From positions 1-25,192 of the forward strand of contig CATVYG010000035.1 of the NCBI GenBank assembly GCA_958348225.1: 25,192 nucleotides of DNA, in the 5' to 3' direction. Below, in pieces: positions 8,013 through 16,010 of this stretch. The stretch is from an uncultured Collinsella sp. (GTDB taxonomy: Bacteria; Actinomycetota; Coriobacteriia; Coriobacteriales; Coriobacteriaceae). Within the stretch, counting starts at the first letter, position 1. Every line of letters starts with the position of its first letter. Made by a program: the position numbers and the translations under genes. Under the pieces are notes generated by a model that saw only the letters and a program-made list of their open reading frames with translations, ran no database searches and was not told where the DNA came from.

Positions 8013-8079
8013 AGTTGCGGTGGAATAGTTCCTGTTTGGGCAGCAAATAGCCAAAAACGAGAACTATTCCACCGCAAGT
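8013..8079. repeat. Intergenic palindrome P3 between convergent genes
   Basis: TTGCGGTGGAATAGTTC (8015-8031) is repeated perfectly inverted at 8061-8077 around a 29-nt spacer; the arms extend two more positions with one mismatch. It lies between the xth stop (7953) and the S-component stop (8102). It is the only strong structure in that gap and may act as a bidirectional terminator. A weaker inverted pair (GGGGACAGAGG / CCCCTCTCCCC) lies just upstream at about 7973-8008. Confidence 0.8.
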
Positions 8080-8101
8080 TCGTGAGGGAACGCGAAATGC
8101 C

Positions 8102-8815
8102 CTACAGCCCGTATTTCACGACGACACGGTTAATGCGGCGACACCAGGGCTTGTACAGGGCGGCCAAAAACACGCAGGTCGCAAGGCCGTGCGTAATGTC
8201 GAACGGTGCGGCGGTGGCAAGACGCGCCATGGCGCCCGCCCACGTGAGCGGTTGAACAAAACCGATGATGTCATACGCGTTGATTACCACGCCGTATAGC
8301 AAACCCGAAGCAAAACCGTAGGTCAGTAGCGCCGGCATGCGCACGGTTCCATCCGCACGGTCGAACGCGCCCGCATGCGCCAGCGCGCCGCCAACATAGC
8401 CAACCAGACCCCAGGCATACATCTGCCACGGCGTCCACATGCCCTGTCCAAAAAAGAAATTGCTGGTCAGCGCCGCCAGCGCGCCAACCATAAAACCATT
8501 ACGGCGGCCAAGCGTCGCCCCCGCGATAATGGCGATAGCGCTCACCGGTTTAAAGTCGGGAATGGGCCCAAACAGGATGCGCCCCGCCGCCGCCAGCGCC
8601 GCCAGCACCAGCGTGGGCATAATCTGGCGCAAACCCGGACGAGATGCCTCGTAACCCGCAAAGAACAACGCAAGCACCAGCGCCACCACGACAAGCATGG
8701 CAAGCGCCGCCTGCTCAACGCCTGCCAGCAACGCCGCAGCCATCACTGCGGGAACCGCCAGCAGCAGCGGTATCTCCAGTTTTGCGAGTAGGCGCGCGGC
8801 GCGATAATCCGTCAT
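8102..8815 (-). CDS. ECF transporter substrate-binding (S) component, substrate unknown
   Basis: A 237-residue integral membrane protein with about six hydrophobic segments. It has the S-component pattern GRILFGPIPDFKPVSAI, then GATLGRRNGFMVGALAALTSN, then WTPWQMYAWGLVGYVGG. In ECF transporters this small protein binds the vitamin or metal and topples in the membrane when the T and ATPase subunits act. Being the last gene of a dedicated T-A-S operon makes it a group I-type system. The WTPWQM variant occurs in S components annotated for cobalamin-like or undefined substrates, so the ligand cannot be assigned. The ATG at 8815 is preferred over one 25 codons upstream, which would overlap the ATPase gene by about 70 bp; it lies 4 nt after the ATPase stop, indicating coupling. 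Confidence 0.82.
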   Translation of the reverse strand: MTDYRAARLLAKLEIPLLLAVPAVMAAALLAGVEQAALAMLVVVALVLALFFAGYEASRPGLRQIMPTLVLAALAAAGRILFGPIPDFKPVSAIAIIAGATLGRRNGFMVGALAALTSNFFFGQGMWTPWQMYAWGLVGYVGGALAHAGAFDRADGTVRMPALLTYGFASGLLYGVVINAYDIIGFVQPLTWAGAMARLATAAPFDITHGLATCVFLAALYKPWCRRINRVVVKYGL

Positions 8816-8819
8816 CCCA

Positions 8820-10463
8820 TCACGCCCTATAGAACACGTTGTCGGCAAAGAAGTCGGCCGGGGGCTCCATGCAGGCAATCTCGCCGTCAAACATCATGGC
8901 AATGTCATCGGCAACCTGCTCGGCAAAATCCAGATCGTGCGTGGCCATAATGACGGTGCCGCCAGCCTTCGCATGGTCACGCAGGGCGCGGGCGATGATG
9001 CGGCGGCTCTCCAGGTCCAAGCCCTTCGTGGGCTCGTCAAGCAGCAGCAGCTCGGGGCCGATCAGCAGCAGCTTTGCCAATGCAAGCAGTTGACGCTGCC
9101 CGCCCGAAAGATCGTACGGATGGCGTCCATCCAGACCCGACAACCCCAAGCTCGCCGCACGCTCCCGCGCCAAGTTCTCGTCATATCCGCAGGTCGAAGC
9201 CCATTCTATCAGCTCATCGCGAACCGTCTCGGCAACCAGCAATGCTTTGGGATTCTGAGGCAGCAGCGCCGCCGAGGCCGCCCCGCGCACCATGCGGCCG
9301 CGCTGCAGCTTGGCGGTCTTCGCCAGCACCGAAAGCATTGTCGACTTGCCGCAGCCGTTACCGCCCGCAACCGCATGCACCGCGCCAGCCGAAAACGACG
9401 CATCGAGCCCGCGCAGCACCCAACCGCCCGCGCGATCGTAGCGAAACCAGCTCCCTGCCAGGGTGGTAGCCGACCCAGCGTGCATTTTTTGGAGTATTCT
9501 GCTTCCATCCGTGCGCGAGAAGGCTTCCGAGCCGTTCTCGAGCGACGTTTGCGCCACAAATTCGGACGATTTGTCCAATTCTGAACTTTTTTTCGCGCTC
9601 GATGCGTCCCCGGGCGGCTCCAGAGAGCCCAAATTGTCCTCACGCCTGCTGAATACTCCTTTATTTGCACATCGGATGGCACCCCACCCCAACATGTCAT
9701 CGGAAAACAGCGATTCTCGGCGTCCCAAAGAAGCCATATCCGCCACCTCGCGCACGCGACCGTCCTCAATCCGGTACGCACACGTCGCGTATTCGAGCAT
9801 TGGGCGCGGCTGATGCGTCGCCACAACAACCGTGCAGCCCAGCTCGCGATTCACACGAAACAGCGCGTGCAGGAAATTCTTCTCGGCAACGGGATCGAGC
9901 TGAGACGTGGGCTCGTCGAGTAGCAGCACGCGCGGGCGCAGCGCCAGAACGGCCGCCAACGACAGCAACTGTTTGCGACCACCCGAAAGCGTGTCAGTAT
10001 CGCGGTGAAGCCAATCTTCCAACCCAAAGAAATAGCTGGTCTCAGCTACGCGACGGCGCATCTCATCACGTGCTAGCCCCAAGTTTTCCAGGCCAAACGC
10101 CATCTCGTGCCACACGGTTTCGCACACGATCTGGTTCTCGGGATCCTGGAACACGTAGCCCACGCGCTCCGCAGACGCGCGCACGTCCATGTCGGCAACG
10201 TTCTCGCCCAGCACGAGCAGTTCGCCAGTGCGCTCGCCCGCCGGAGCGATCTCGGGCTTGAGTAGCGACAGCAGCGTCGACTTACCCGATCCGGTACCGC
10301 CGACAAGCAGCGCAAATGCACCTTGGGGAACAGACCAGTCGAGTCTCTCGAGCACCGCAGCTTCAGCCCCGGGGTAGGCAAAGCTCAGGCTCCGCACCTC
10401 AATCGCCGGCATATCCGGGCCGTATGCCGCGCCCGACACCGGCCCCCTATCCAACCGAGCCAT
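8820..10463 (-). CDS. Energy-coupling factor transporter ATPase, fused A1-A2
   Basis: A 547-residue protein with two ABC ATPase domains in one chain, doing the work of separate EcfA1 and EcfA2. Domain 1: Walker A GGTGSGKS (about 55), signature LSGGRKQ, Walker B LLLDEPTSQLD (about 182), H-loop ATHQ. Domain 2: Walker A GGNGCGKS (about 367), signature LSGGQRQ (about 455), Walker B LLLDEPTKGLD (about 473), H-loop ATHD. Both sites look complete. The ATG overlaps the T-component stop as TGATG with AGAGG 8 nt upstream, so the N-terminal start is preferred over an ATG at residue 18. Residues about 265-328 form a Ser/Glu/Lys-rich linker encoded by a palindromic element of lower GC content (9480-9670). 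Confidence 0.93.
   Translation of the reverse strand: MARLDRGPVSGAAYGPDMPAIEVRSLSFAYPGAEAAVLERLDWSVPQGAFALLVGGTGSGKSTLLSLLKPEIAPAGERTGELLVLGENVADMDVRASAERVGYVFQDPENQIVCETVWHEMAFGLENLGLARDEMRRRVAETSYFFGLEDWLHRDTDTLSGGRKQLLSLAAVLALRPRVLLLDEPTSQLDPVAEKNFLHALFRVNRELGCTVVVATHQPRPMLEYATCAYRIEDGRVREVADMASLGRRESLFSDDMLGWGAIRCANKGVFSRREDNLGSLEPPGDASSAKKSSELDKSSEFVAQTSLENGSEAFSRTDGSRILQKMHAGSATTLAGSWFRYDRAGGWVLRGLDASFSAGAVHAVAGGNGCGKSTMLSVLAKTAKLQRGRMVRGAASAALLPQNPKALLVAETVRDELIEWASTCGYDENLARERAASLGLSGLDGRHPYDLSGGQRQLLALAKLLLIGPELLLLDEPTKGLDLESRRIIARALRDHAKAGGTVIMATHDLDFAEQVADDIAMMFDGEIACMEPPADFFADNVFYRA
9480..9670. mobile_element. Palindromic MITE-like element absorbed in frame as ATPase linker
   Basis: Inside the fused ECF ATPase gene a 191-bp segment has terminal inverted repeats. 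GTGCA, a 6-nt A/T-rich spacer and GGAGTATTCTGC (9480-9502) face the inverted copy at 9648-9670, with the same spacing and one difference in the inner block. Three internal stems follow: 9517-9524/9531-9539, 9559-9567/9573-9580 and 9616-9620/9625-9629. The segment is visibly AT-richer than its surroundings and has no stop codon in the ATPase frame. No target-site duplication is evident. Classification as a mobile element is inferred from symmetry. Confidence 0.55.
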
Positions 10464-11356
10464 CAGCCGAACCTCTTCTCATCGATCGCATGCAACACGC
10501 AGGGCAGCACCATCCAGGCAGCATACACGGCATAGCCCAGCCACGGCGCAGGCACCGAAAGCCGCGAGTAAAACGAATACTGCGTTGTCGCGGCCCACGC
10601 CACCGCAACCGCAGCAGCGCCAAACAGCGCAAGCCCCACCAGCGCGGCAACGTCGGCGCGCCCCAGCCGATACCGCGCATACGTCGTGCGACGCGCCGCG
10701 GCACCCCATCCGCGCGAGCGCATGGCGTCGGCGCGTTCCAGCGAATCCTCCATGCCCCAGCCCATCAGCACGCTCGAGGCCCGCAAGCGCGAGCGCACGG
10801 GGTCGGCCGGCGCGCGCCCCGGCACATCGATCGCGTCCTGCACCGCCAGCACCGTGCGGCCGCGGCGCAAAAACTGCGGGATAAGCCGCATGCACATCGA
10901 GATCATGAGCGCGAGCACCGGCGCGGCGTTACCCAGCAATGCGAGCACCTTGTCGTATTCGAGCATCGACGCCGCAGCCTCAAACCACAGCACGCTCGCC
11001 ACAAACAGCCCGCCCATACACAGGCCGTATACCATGCTCTCCAAGTACACTGCGCGCATGCCGATGCGGAACAACTCCGTCGAGCCCGAGGCGCTAAACA
11101 GCGGATTCACCAACGAGATAATCAAAATCACCGGCAGCTGCCAGCGAAGCGCGCTCAGCGTGCGAGCAGCCCCGCGGGTCGCAAAGCCGTATGCCAGCCC
11201 GCCCGCGAGCGACAGCGCGATCAGCACCGGCTGCATCGAGAACATGGTGAGCCCCAGCGTTAGCGCCATGTAGAGTGCAGGTACCGCCGGGTGCGACATC
11301 GAGAATGCCGCAACGGGCTCGATGGCCGACCTCTCTCGCATATTGTCCACGGGCAC
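10463..11356 (-). CDS. ECF transporter transmembrane coupling (T) component
   Basis: A 297-residue EcfT/CbiQ-type membrane protein that links the two ATPase domains to the S component. It has hydrophobic segments near residues 22-60, 78-95, 105-125, 228-250 and 265-290. The coupling-helix motif ADAMRSRGWG (about 208-217) corresponds to the family's Ala-Met-x-x-Arg-Gly element that touches the ATPases. The start is a GTG at 11356 preceded by AAGG within GAAGGCGGG; an ATG five codons in is a possible alternative. It is the first gene of the operon. Upstream up to glmU (11357-11545) no riboswitch is recognisable. Confidence 0.87.
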   Translation of the reverse strand: MPVDNMRERSAIEPVAAFSMSHPAVPALYMALTLGLTMFSMQPVLIALSLAGGLAYGFATRGAARTLSALRWQLPVILIISLVNPLFSASGSTELFRIGMRAVYLESMVYGLCMGGLFVASVLWFEAAASMLEYDKVLALLGNAAPVLALMISMCMRLIPQFLRRGRTVLAVQDAIDVPGRAPADPVRSRLRASSVLMGWGMEDSLERADAMRSRGWGAAARRTTYARYRLGRADVAALVGLALFGAAAVAVAWAATTQYSFYSRLSVPAPWLGYAVYAAWMVLPCVLHAIDEKRFG

Positions 11357-11545
11357 CCCGCCTTCTCACCCAAATACCAACGCCGCAGTGCCGCAAACAC
11401 CGCATAAGCAGCGCAACCGACGCGCCGGAACCACAAACCCAGCCGCCGCGGCCCAAACGTTACGCGCTCATCATATGCCTGCGGTATCATATTGCGCCGT
11501 GTATCGTTTCCAAACACACGTCTCTATAACGTAACAGGAGATCAC

Positions 11546-12958
11546 ATGGACGCAACCGCAATTATCCTCGCCGCCGGCGAGGGCACCCGCATGAAGTCGA
11601 ACCACTGCAAGGTTTCGCACAAGATTCTAGGCAAGCCCATGGTTCAGTGGATCGTCGACGCCACCATCAAGGCCGGCTGCAGCCGCGTCGTGGTCGTCAT
11701 CGGCAGCCACGCCGACGAGATGCGCGCCCTCATCGATGGCGCCTACGCCAACAGCGCCACCAAAGTCGAGTGCGTCGAGCAGACCGAGCGCCTGGGCACC
11801 GGCCATGCCGTCAAGGTCGCGCTCGAGGCCTGCGGCATCGCGCAAGGCCCCGTCGTCGTGCTCAACGGCGACCTGCCGCTCATCACCGCCGACACCGTCG
11901 CCAAGTTCGCGCAGACCGTCGCCACCGGCGAGCTCGCCTGCACCGTCATGACCATGACCCCGCCCGATCCTTTTGGCTACGGCCGCATCAAGCTGGGCGC
12001 CGATGGTCAGATCGAGCGCATCATCGAGCAGAAGGACTGCACGCCCGAGCAGGCCGCCACGCTGCTGGAGTGCAACGCCGGCTGCTACGCCTTCGACGGC
12101 GCGCAGCTTGCCGCCCACATTAACGAGATCGGCAACGACAACGCGCAGTCCGAGTACTACCTGCCCGACATGCTCGAAATCCTCAAGGGTCACGGCCAGG
12201 CAGTCTCCATCTTCCACTGCGACGACTACCGCGACGGCCTGGGCGTCAACAGCCGCATCCAGCTCGCGCAGCTCACCGCCATCGCGCGCGACCGCATCAA
12301 CGAGCACTGGATGGCAGAAGGCGTCACGTTCATCGACCCCACGCAGGCCTGGATCGGTCCCGACGCCACCATCGGCCGCGACACCGTCGTGTGGCCGCAG
12401 ACACACCTGATCGGCCACGTCACCGTGGGCGAGGAGTGCCAGCTCGGCCCCAACAGCCGCCTCACCGACACCACCGTCGGCAGCGGCTGCATCATCGATG
12501 AGACCATCGCCATCGAGGCCGTCATCGAGAACGGCGTCGACTGCGGCCCGCGCGCCTACCTGCGCCCGGGCACCCACATGCTCGACGGCTCCAAGGCCGG
12601 TACGCACGTGGAGATCAAGAAGTCCACGATCGGCGAGGGTTCCAAGGTGCCCCACCTGTCCTACATCGGCGACACCACCATGGGCTCCGGCGTCAACGTG
12701 GGCGCGGGCTCCATCACCTGCAACTACGACGGTGTCCACAAGCACAAGACCGTTATCGGCAAGGATGCCTTCATCGGCTCCGACACCATGATGGTCGCGC
12801 CCGCCCAAATTGGCGACGGCGCGCTCGTGGCCGCCGGCTCCGTCATCACCGAGCCGGTCCCGGCAGACGCGCTCGGACTGGGCCGCGCCCGTCAGGTAAA
12901 TATTGAGGGCTGGGCCGCCGATTATCGCCGCCGCCTGCACGAGGACGACGAGGCATAA
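11546..12958 (+). CDS. glmU: Bifunctional UDP-N-acetylglucosamine pyrophosphorylase / glucosamine-1-phosphate N-acetyltransferase
   Basis: A 470-residue enzyme for the last two steps to UDP-GlcNAc, the precursor of peptidoglycan. The N-terminal uridyltransferase has ILAAGEGTRMKS (7-18), a QTERLGTGHA stretch and metal-binding D109 in LNGDLPLI. From about residue 255 the left-handed beta-helix of hexapeptide repeats carries the acetyltransferase site: RPGTHM, KKSTIGEGSK, HLSYIGD and GAGSITCNYDG. Length and all motifs are normal. The start at 11546 has AGGAG 7 nt upstream, whereas the ATG 18 codons earlier lacks a ribosome site. It heads the glmU-prs-pth cluster and is divergent from the ECF operon. 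Confidence 0.96.
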   Translation: MDATAIILAAGEGTRMKSNHCKVSHKILGKPMVQWIVDATIKAGCSRVVVVIGSHADEMRALIDGAYANSATKVECVEQTERLGTGHAVKVALEACGIAQGPVVVLNGDLPLITADTVAKFAQTVATGELACTVMTMTPPDPFGYGRIKLGADGQIERIIEQKDCTPEQAATLLECNAGCYAFDGAQLAAHINEIGNDNAQSEYYLPDMLEILKGHGQAVSIFHCDDYRDGLGVNSRIQLAQLTAIARDRINEHWMAEGVTFIDPTQAWIGPDATIGRDTVVWPQTHLIGHVTVGEECQLGPNSRLTDTTVGSGCIIDETIAIEAVIENGVDCGPRAYLRPGTHMLDGSKAGTHVEIKKSTIGEGSKVPHLSYIGDTTMGSGVNVGAGSITCNYDGVHKHKTVIGKDAFIGSDTMMVAPAQIGDGALVAAGSVITEPVPADALGLGRARQVNIEGWAADYRRRLHEDDEA

Positions 12959-12973
12959 CGTTTTATCAAGCAC

Positions 12974-13009
12974 AAAAGGAGCTGTTCCCATGGGGGGCGG
13001 CTCCTTTTT
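12974..13009 (+). terminator. Terminator after glmU
   Basis: AAAAGGAGC (12974-12982) pairs with GCTCCTTTT (13000-13008) and runs into TTTTTC. It starts 16 nt past the glmU stop. Confidence 0.82.
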
Positions 13010-13100
13010 CTATCGTGACCTGCGCAACCGGATGAGTGGTCGGTTCGTGTCCGTTGACGGTAAAGACGTTATCAAGACTCGATAAACCCCGCCGCGCGGT

Positions 13101-13106
13101 TACAAT
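13101..13106 (+). promoter_or_regulatory. Candidate -10 element of prs
   Basis: TACAAT lies 46 nt before the prs start and beyond the glmU terminator, so prs probably has its own promoter. TTGACG at 13054-13059 is too far for a -35 of this -10; it could pair with a second weak -10 (GATAAA at 13081). Confidence 0.4.
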
Positions 13107-13152
13107 GCAAAAAGGCATCTATATGGCATTCGATGTATAAAGGAGAAGGGTA

Positions 13153-14139
13153 ATGCCGATTAATGATCCCGAGAAGTCGGAGAATATGCGCAAGTCCATC
13201 CGCGTGTATTCCGGTTCCTCCAACCGTCCCCTCGCTCAGAAGATCGCTGAGTACCTTGGGGTCGAGCTTTCGGGCCTTACGCTAAAGCAGTTCGCCAACG
13301 GTGAGATTTACGCCCGCTACGACGAAACCGTCCGCGGCGCCGACGTCTTCCTGATTCAGTCCGTGGCCGGCGGCAACGTCAACGACATGCTCATGGAGCT
13401 GCTCATCGCCACCGACGCTGCCAAGCGCGCATCCGCCCGCTCCATCACCGCCGTCATCACCCACTACGGCTATGCCCGCCAGGACCGCAAGGCCGGCCCG
13501 CGTGAGCCCATCACCGCCCGCCTCGTCGCCAACCTGCTCGAGCGCGCCGGCGTCAACCGCATCATCACCCTCGACCTGCACCAGGGCCAGATCCAGGGCT
13601 TCTTCGATATCCCGGTTAACCACCTGTCCGCGCTGCCGCTGTTTGGCCAGTACTACAACGACATGCACTTCGACACCGACAACCTGGTTGTCGTCTCCCC
13701 CGACGTGGGTCGCGCCAAGGCCGCCAAGAAGCTGTCCGACATGCTCGGCTGCGACCTGGCCATCGCCCACAAGGGCCGTCCGCGCCACAACGCCGCCGAG
13801 GTCATGGGCATCATCGGTGACATCAAGGGCAAGACCTGCATCATCAACGACGACATGATCGACACCGCTGGCACCCTGTGCGCCAACGTCAAGGAGCTCA
13901 AGGCTATGGGCGCTGGCGATATCTACGTCTGCGCCACCCACGGTATCTTCTCCGGTCCGGCCATCGAGCGTCTGAACGACGCCCCGATCGTCGAGTGCCT
14001 CGTCACCGACGCCATTCCCGTCGAGGTCGGCGGCAAGATCAAGACCATCTCGGTCGCCGAGGAGTTCGCTCAGGCCATCTCCGCCGTTTACCACGAGGAG
14101 CCCGTCTCCACGCTCGTCGGCGGCGACTTCGCGCTGTAG
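13153..14139 (+). CDS. prs: Ribose-phosphate pyrophosphokinase (PRPP synthetase)
   Basis: A 328-residue class I PRPP synthetase making PRPP from ribose-5-phosphate and ATP for nucleotide, histidine and NAD synthesis. VYSGSSNRPLAQKIA, FANGEIYARYDETVRG, GYARQDRK, LDLHQGQIQGFFDIPV and the PRPP-binding IINDDMIDTAGTLC (about 230-243) are all present. The flexible catalytic loop reads HKGRPRHNAAEVM, so the usual KRRPR is KGRPR with the catalytic K kept. AAAGGAGAAGGG directly precedes the ATG. A second ATG at codon 12 would give a form starting MRKSIRVYSG. The gene has a strong terminator, followed by the inserted accessory module in place of pth. Confidence 0.96.
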   Translation: MPINDPEKSENMRKSIRVYSGSSNRPLAQKIAEYLGVELSGLTLKQFANGEIYARYDETVRGADVFLIQSVAGGNVNDMLMELLIATDAAKRASARSITAVITHYGYARQDRKAGPREPITARLVANLLERAGVNRIITLDLHQGQIQGFFDIPVNHLSALPLFGQYYNDMHFDTDNLVVVSPDVGRAKAAKKLSDMLGCDLAIAHKGRPRHNAAEVMGIIGDIKGKTCIINDDMIDTAGTLCANVKELKAMGAGDIYVCATHGIFSGPAIERLNDAPIVECLVTDAIPVEVGGKIKTISVAEEFAQAISAVYHEEPVSTLVGGDFAL

Positions 14140-14172
14140 TCCAACGCGCATCGCATCATCTTTGATGCTTTT

Positions 14173-14205
14173 AAAGGGTCGGAAGCTCGCTTCCGGCCCT
14201 TTTTC
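14173..14205 (+). terminator. Terminator after prs
   Basis: AAAGGG-T-CGGAA pairs with TTCCG-G-CCCTTTTT around a 6-nt loop, ending in a TTTTT tract. It lies 34 nt past the prs stop. Confidence 0.88.
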
Positions 14206-14224
14206 TATCCCTCACCAACCTTCC

Positions 14225-14428
14225 CTGGACAATTAGTTCAGATACGTATTTTTTAAAGCCCCAAAGGGCCGTTCGGAGCCTTCTGAGCTCCCCGGCGGAT
14301 GCCATGCCGCCCAAAGCTCATCGTTTTCGAGTACAACCGCCGCATATTTACCCTCAAATCACCCTCGAAGGCCCTTAGAAACGCCTCGAATGCCCGTCGC
14401 CTTATACGTATCTGAACTAACTGTCCAG
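14225..14428. mobile_element. Miniature inverted-repeat element, copy 1 (family P6)
   Basis: A 204-bp segment is bounded by inverted repeats of about 25 bp with one mismatch, sharing the core GTTAGTTCAGATACGTAT (ATTAGTT in the left arm). The same termini bound a second element of equal length at 15752-15955. The interior has a further pairing (AAAGGGCC with GGCCCTT) and carries no convincing gene. No flanking target duplication is visible. The adjoining stretch to 14590 shows no gene, only AT-rich sequence that could hold the promoter of the next gene. Confidence 0.75.
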
Positions 14429-14590
14429 TAGCTATCGTCAACCTTCGCGGCAGAGCTCAATTTCCTGCAATCCCCTCAACCGATTCCACCGATTTCATAA
14501 CACCCAGCCGTTCATGGCGCACAGCGCCCCGCTGAGCGAAAAGAACGGTATGGCGGTCGCATTCTGCCGCCAACTTAGTACGTTATAGCT

Positions 14591-15718
14591 ATGACGACCG
14601 TGATTTCACATCTCTCCGCCCTCCGCGCAATTCGTCGCGCACGACGGGCGTACTCTGCCCTACCCTGGGACTCCGTTGATAGCGAACAGCAAGCACATGC
14701 CTTGGCTAGCTGCATTCCCAACAATGACGCGATAGACTTTGGCGCACTTTCGATACTCGACGCCTGGAATGAAGATGATTCCGAACTGCTTGATCTTCTC
14801 GTTTCAAGCGAAGACAACAGACGTCCCGACAAGCGGCTTCTTCAGCATATTCTCACCGCTCCGCTTCCTGAAGGTGCAATTATGCACGTCGAGGCCGACA
14901 TCTACGCAACGTCTCCTGCCGTGACAGCCATGCTTTGTTCCAAAAATGAATCAGTCGCCAAAACCTTGATGCTTCTCATGGAACTGCTCGGAACCTACTC
15001 CCTTCCTCCCGGGGCAACATACCCCATTGCCCATGACGACATCTGGCCCAAGGGCGATGGCTGCGCAGCGACGGGCGATCTTGATTGCTTGGGCAACCAG
15101 TCGGTGGTCGAGCAACAGAACGAAACCCGCTATGAACAGGCACACTACAAATGCGAGCCCGCCACAACTATCGAAGAGCTTGAGGCGGTTGCACGCTTCG
15201 CCAAAAGTAGCTCATACACATCGTTTCGCACGGCAGTCAAACTTGCCCGACCCGGATCTGCATCCCCAGCCGAATCCCTAATGTTTGCCGTTCTCGGAGC
15301 GCCCATGCGCTTTGGAGGATTCGGATGTTGCAGTCTGCCCATGGGAGGCCTGCTACTCAACTATCGAATCGACTTCGACACTCTTGCGGTCAACATGTCC
15401 TCGGGCATCCCCTATGCCATCTGCGACCTATATTGCCCGGCAGCCGGAGTCGACAACGAATACAACGGAATTGGGCATGAGCTTCAAAACGCTCGCATCC
15501 ACGATGGCAATCGAAATAATGGCCTCAAGGCAATGGGCATCCACGTCCTGGTTATCAATCGCGACCAAATGAAAGACCTTGTTGCACTCGAAGCCTTCGC
15601 CCAAACGATGCATCGACTCGCGGGAGTCCGATTCCGATACCGTATCAAGGGCTATCGCAAGCGTCAGGCCGCTTGGCTCAACGCTCTGCGGGCCGGAATC
15701 GGCCTTGCGCCGGTCTAA
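14591..15718 (+). CDS. AbiEi-like / PD-(D/E)xK endonuclease-domain protein, function unknown
   Basis: A 375-residue protein. Residues about 1-140 (the HILTAPLPEGAIMHVEADIY block, then ATSPAVTAML, then LLMELLGTYSLP) recall the AbiEi antitoxin-like region found next to endonuclease domains in Coriobacteriia. Residues about 224-350 resemble a DUF559/Vsr-type PD-(D/E)xK nuclease: E228 in SPAES, D279 in ICDLYCP, E290 in NEYNG, H296, D305 and R308, then a strand GIHVLVINRDQ. The expected lysine is N292 in ExN, as in several DUF559-like proteins. The gene is AT-richer than its neighbours with different codon choice, has no Shine-Dalgarno at the ATG, and sits between two identical-ended miniature elements in the prs-pth gap. 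It is probably horizontally acquired, with defence or mobile-element maintenance as possible roles. The domain calls are by eye. Confidence 0.7.
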   Translation: MTTVISHLSALRAIRRARRAYSALPWDSVDSEQQAHALASCIPNNDAIDFGALSILDAWNEDDSELLDLLVSSEDNRRPDKRLLQHILTAPLPEGAIMHVEADIYATSPAVTAMLCSKNESVAKTLMLLMELLGTYSLPPGATYPIAHDDIWPKGDGCAATGDLDCLGNQSVVEQQNETRYEQAHYKCEPATTIEELEAVARFAKSSSYTSFRTAVKLARPGSASPAESLMFAVLGAPMRFGGFGCCSLPMGGLLLNYRIDFDTLAVNMSSGIPYAICDLYCPAAGVDNEYNGIGHELQNARIHDGNRNNGLKAMGIHVLVINRDQMKDLVALEAFAQTMHRLAGVRFRYRIKGYRKRQAAWLNALRAGIGLAPV

Positions 15719-15751
15719 ACGACGAATCACCCGCGCGCCGCCGAACAGGAC

Positions 15752-15955
15752 TGGACAGTTAGTTCAGATACGTATAGATGGACACATTGAATTAGGCTGT
15801 TTTGCAGCTATCTCTATACCATTCGCCCTATTTGAAGGCAGGGTAGACTTCAAAACAGCGCCATATGGACTAACTAAAGCTCCGAAACAACGTATCGGCA
15901 TTGAATTGAGCACTTCGAGTCCTCAGAACTTATACGTATCTGAACTAACTGTCCA
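15752..15955. mobile_element. Miniature inverted-repeat element, copy 2 (family P6)
   Basis: 204 bp bounded by near-perfect inverted repeats (TGGACA followed by GTTAGTTCAGATACGTAT, and its complement), the same ends as 14225-14428. The interior is largely different from copy 1. One block (GTTTT, then AGT, then ACC) falls at about the same offset (100 nt) when copy 2 is read on the opposite strand, suggesting distant common origin. It begins 33 bp after the endonuclease-domain gene. Confidence 0.75.
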
Positions 15956-16010
15956 CCTCTGATTTCGACGGCCGTCCAAACGCCCCTAAACGCCCTCAAT
16001 TACCCTCCAT

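Noticed and set aside
11260..11517. Minus-strand frame starting MIPQAYDERV upstream of the T component
   Set aside because: Codon bias is mildly gene-like, but there is no Shine-Dalgarno, it overlaps the T gene by about 97 bp and it matches no family I know. A remnant or small protein cannot be excluded.
11357..11545. Cobalamin or other riboswitch ahead of the ECF operon
   Set aside because: No B12-box-like or other recognisable riboswitch core was found on either strand.
11627..12991. 454-codon minus-strand frame opposite glmU
   Set aside because: Asp/Gly/Val-rich antisense shadow; glmU motifs are complete on the other strand.
14253..14441. 62-codon frame covering miniature element copy 1
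   Set aside because: It only translates the terminal repeat (TGQLVQIRI) and interior. The frame through copy 2 shares only those repeat-encoded residues, so coding is unlikely.
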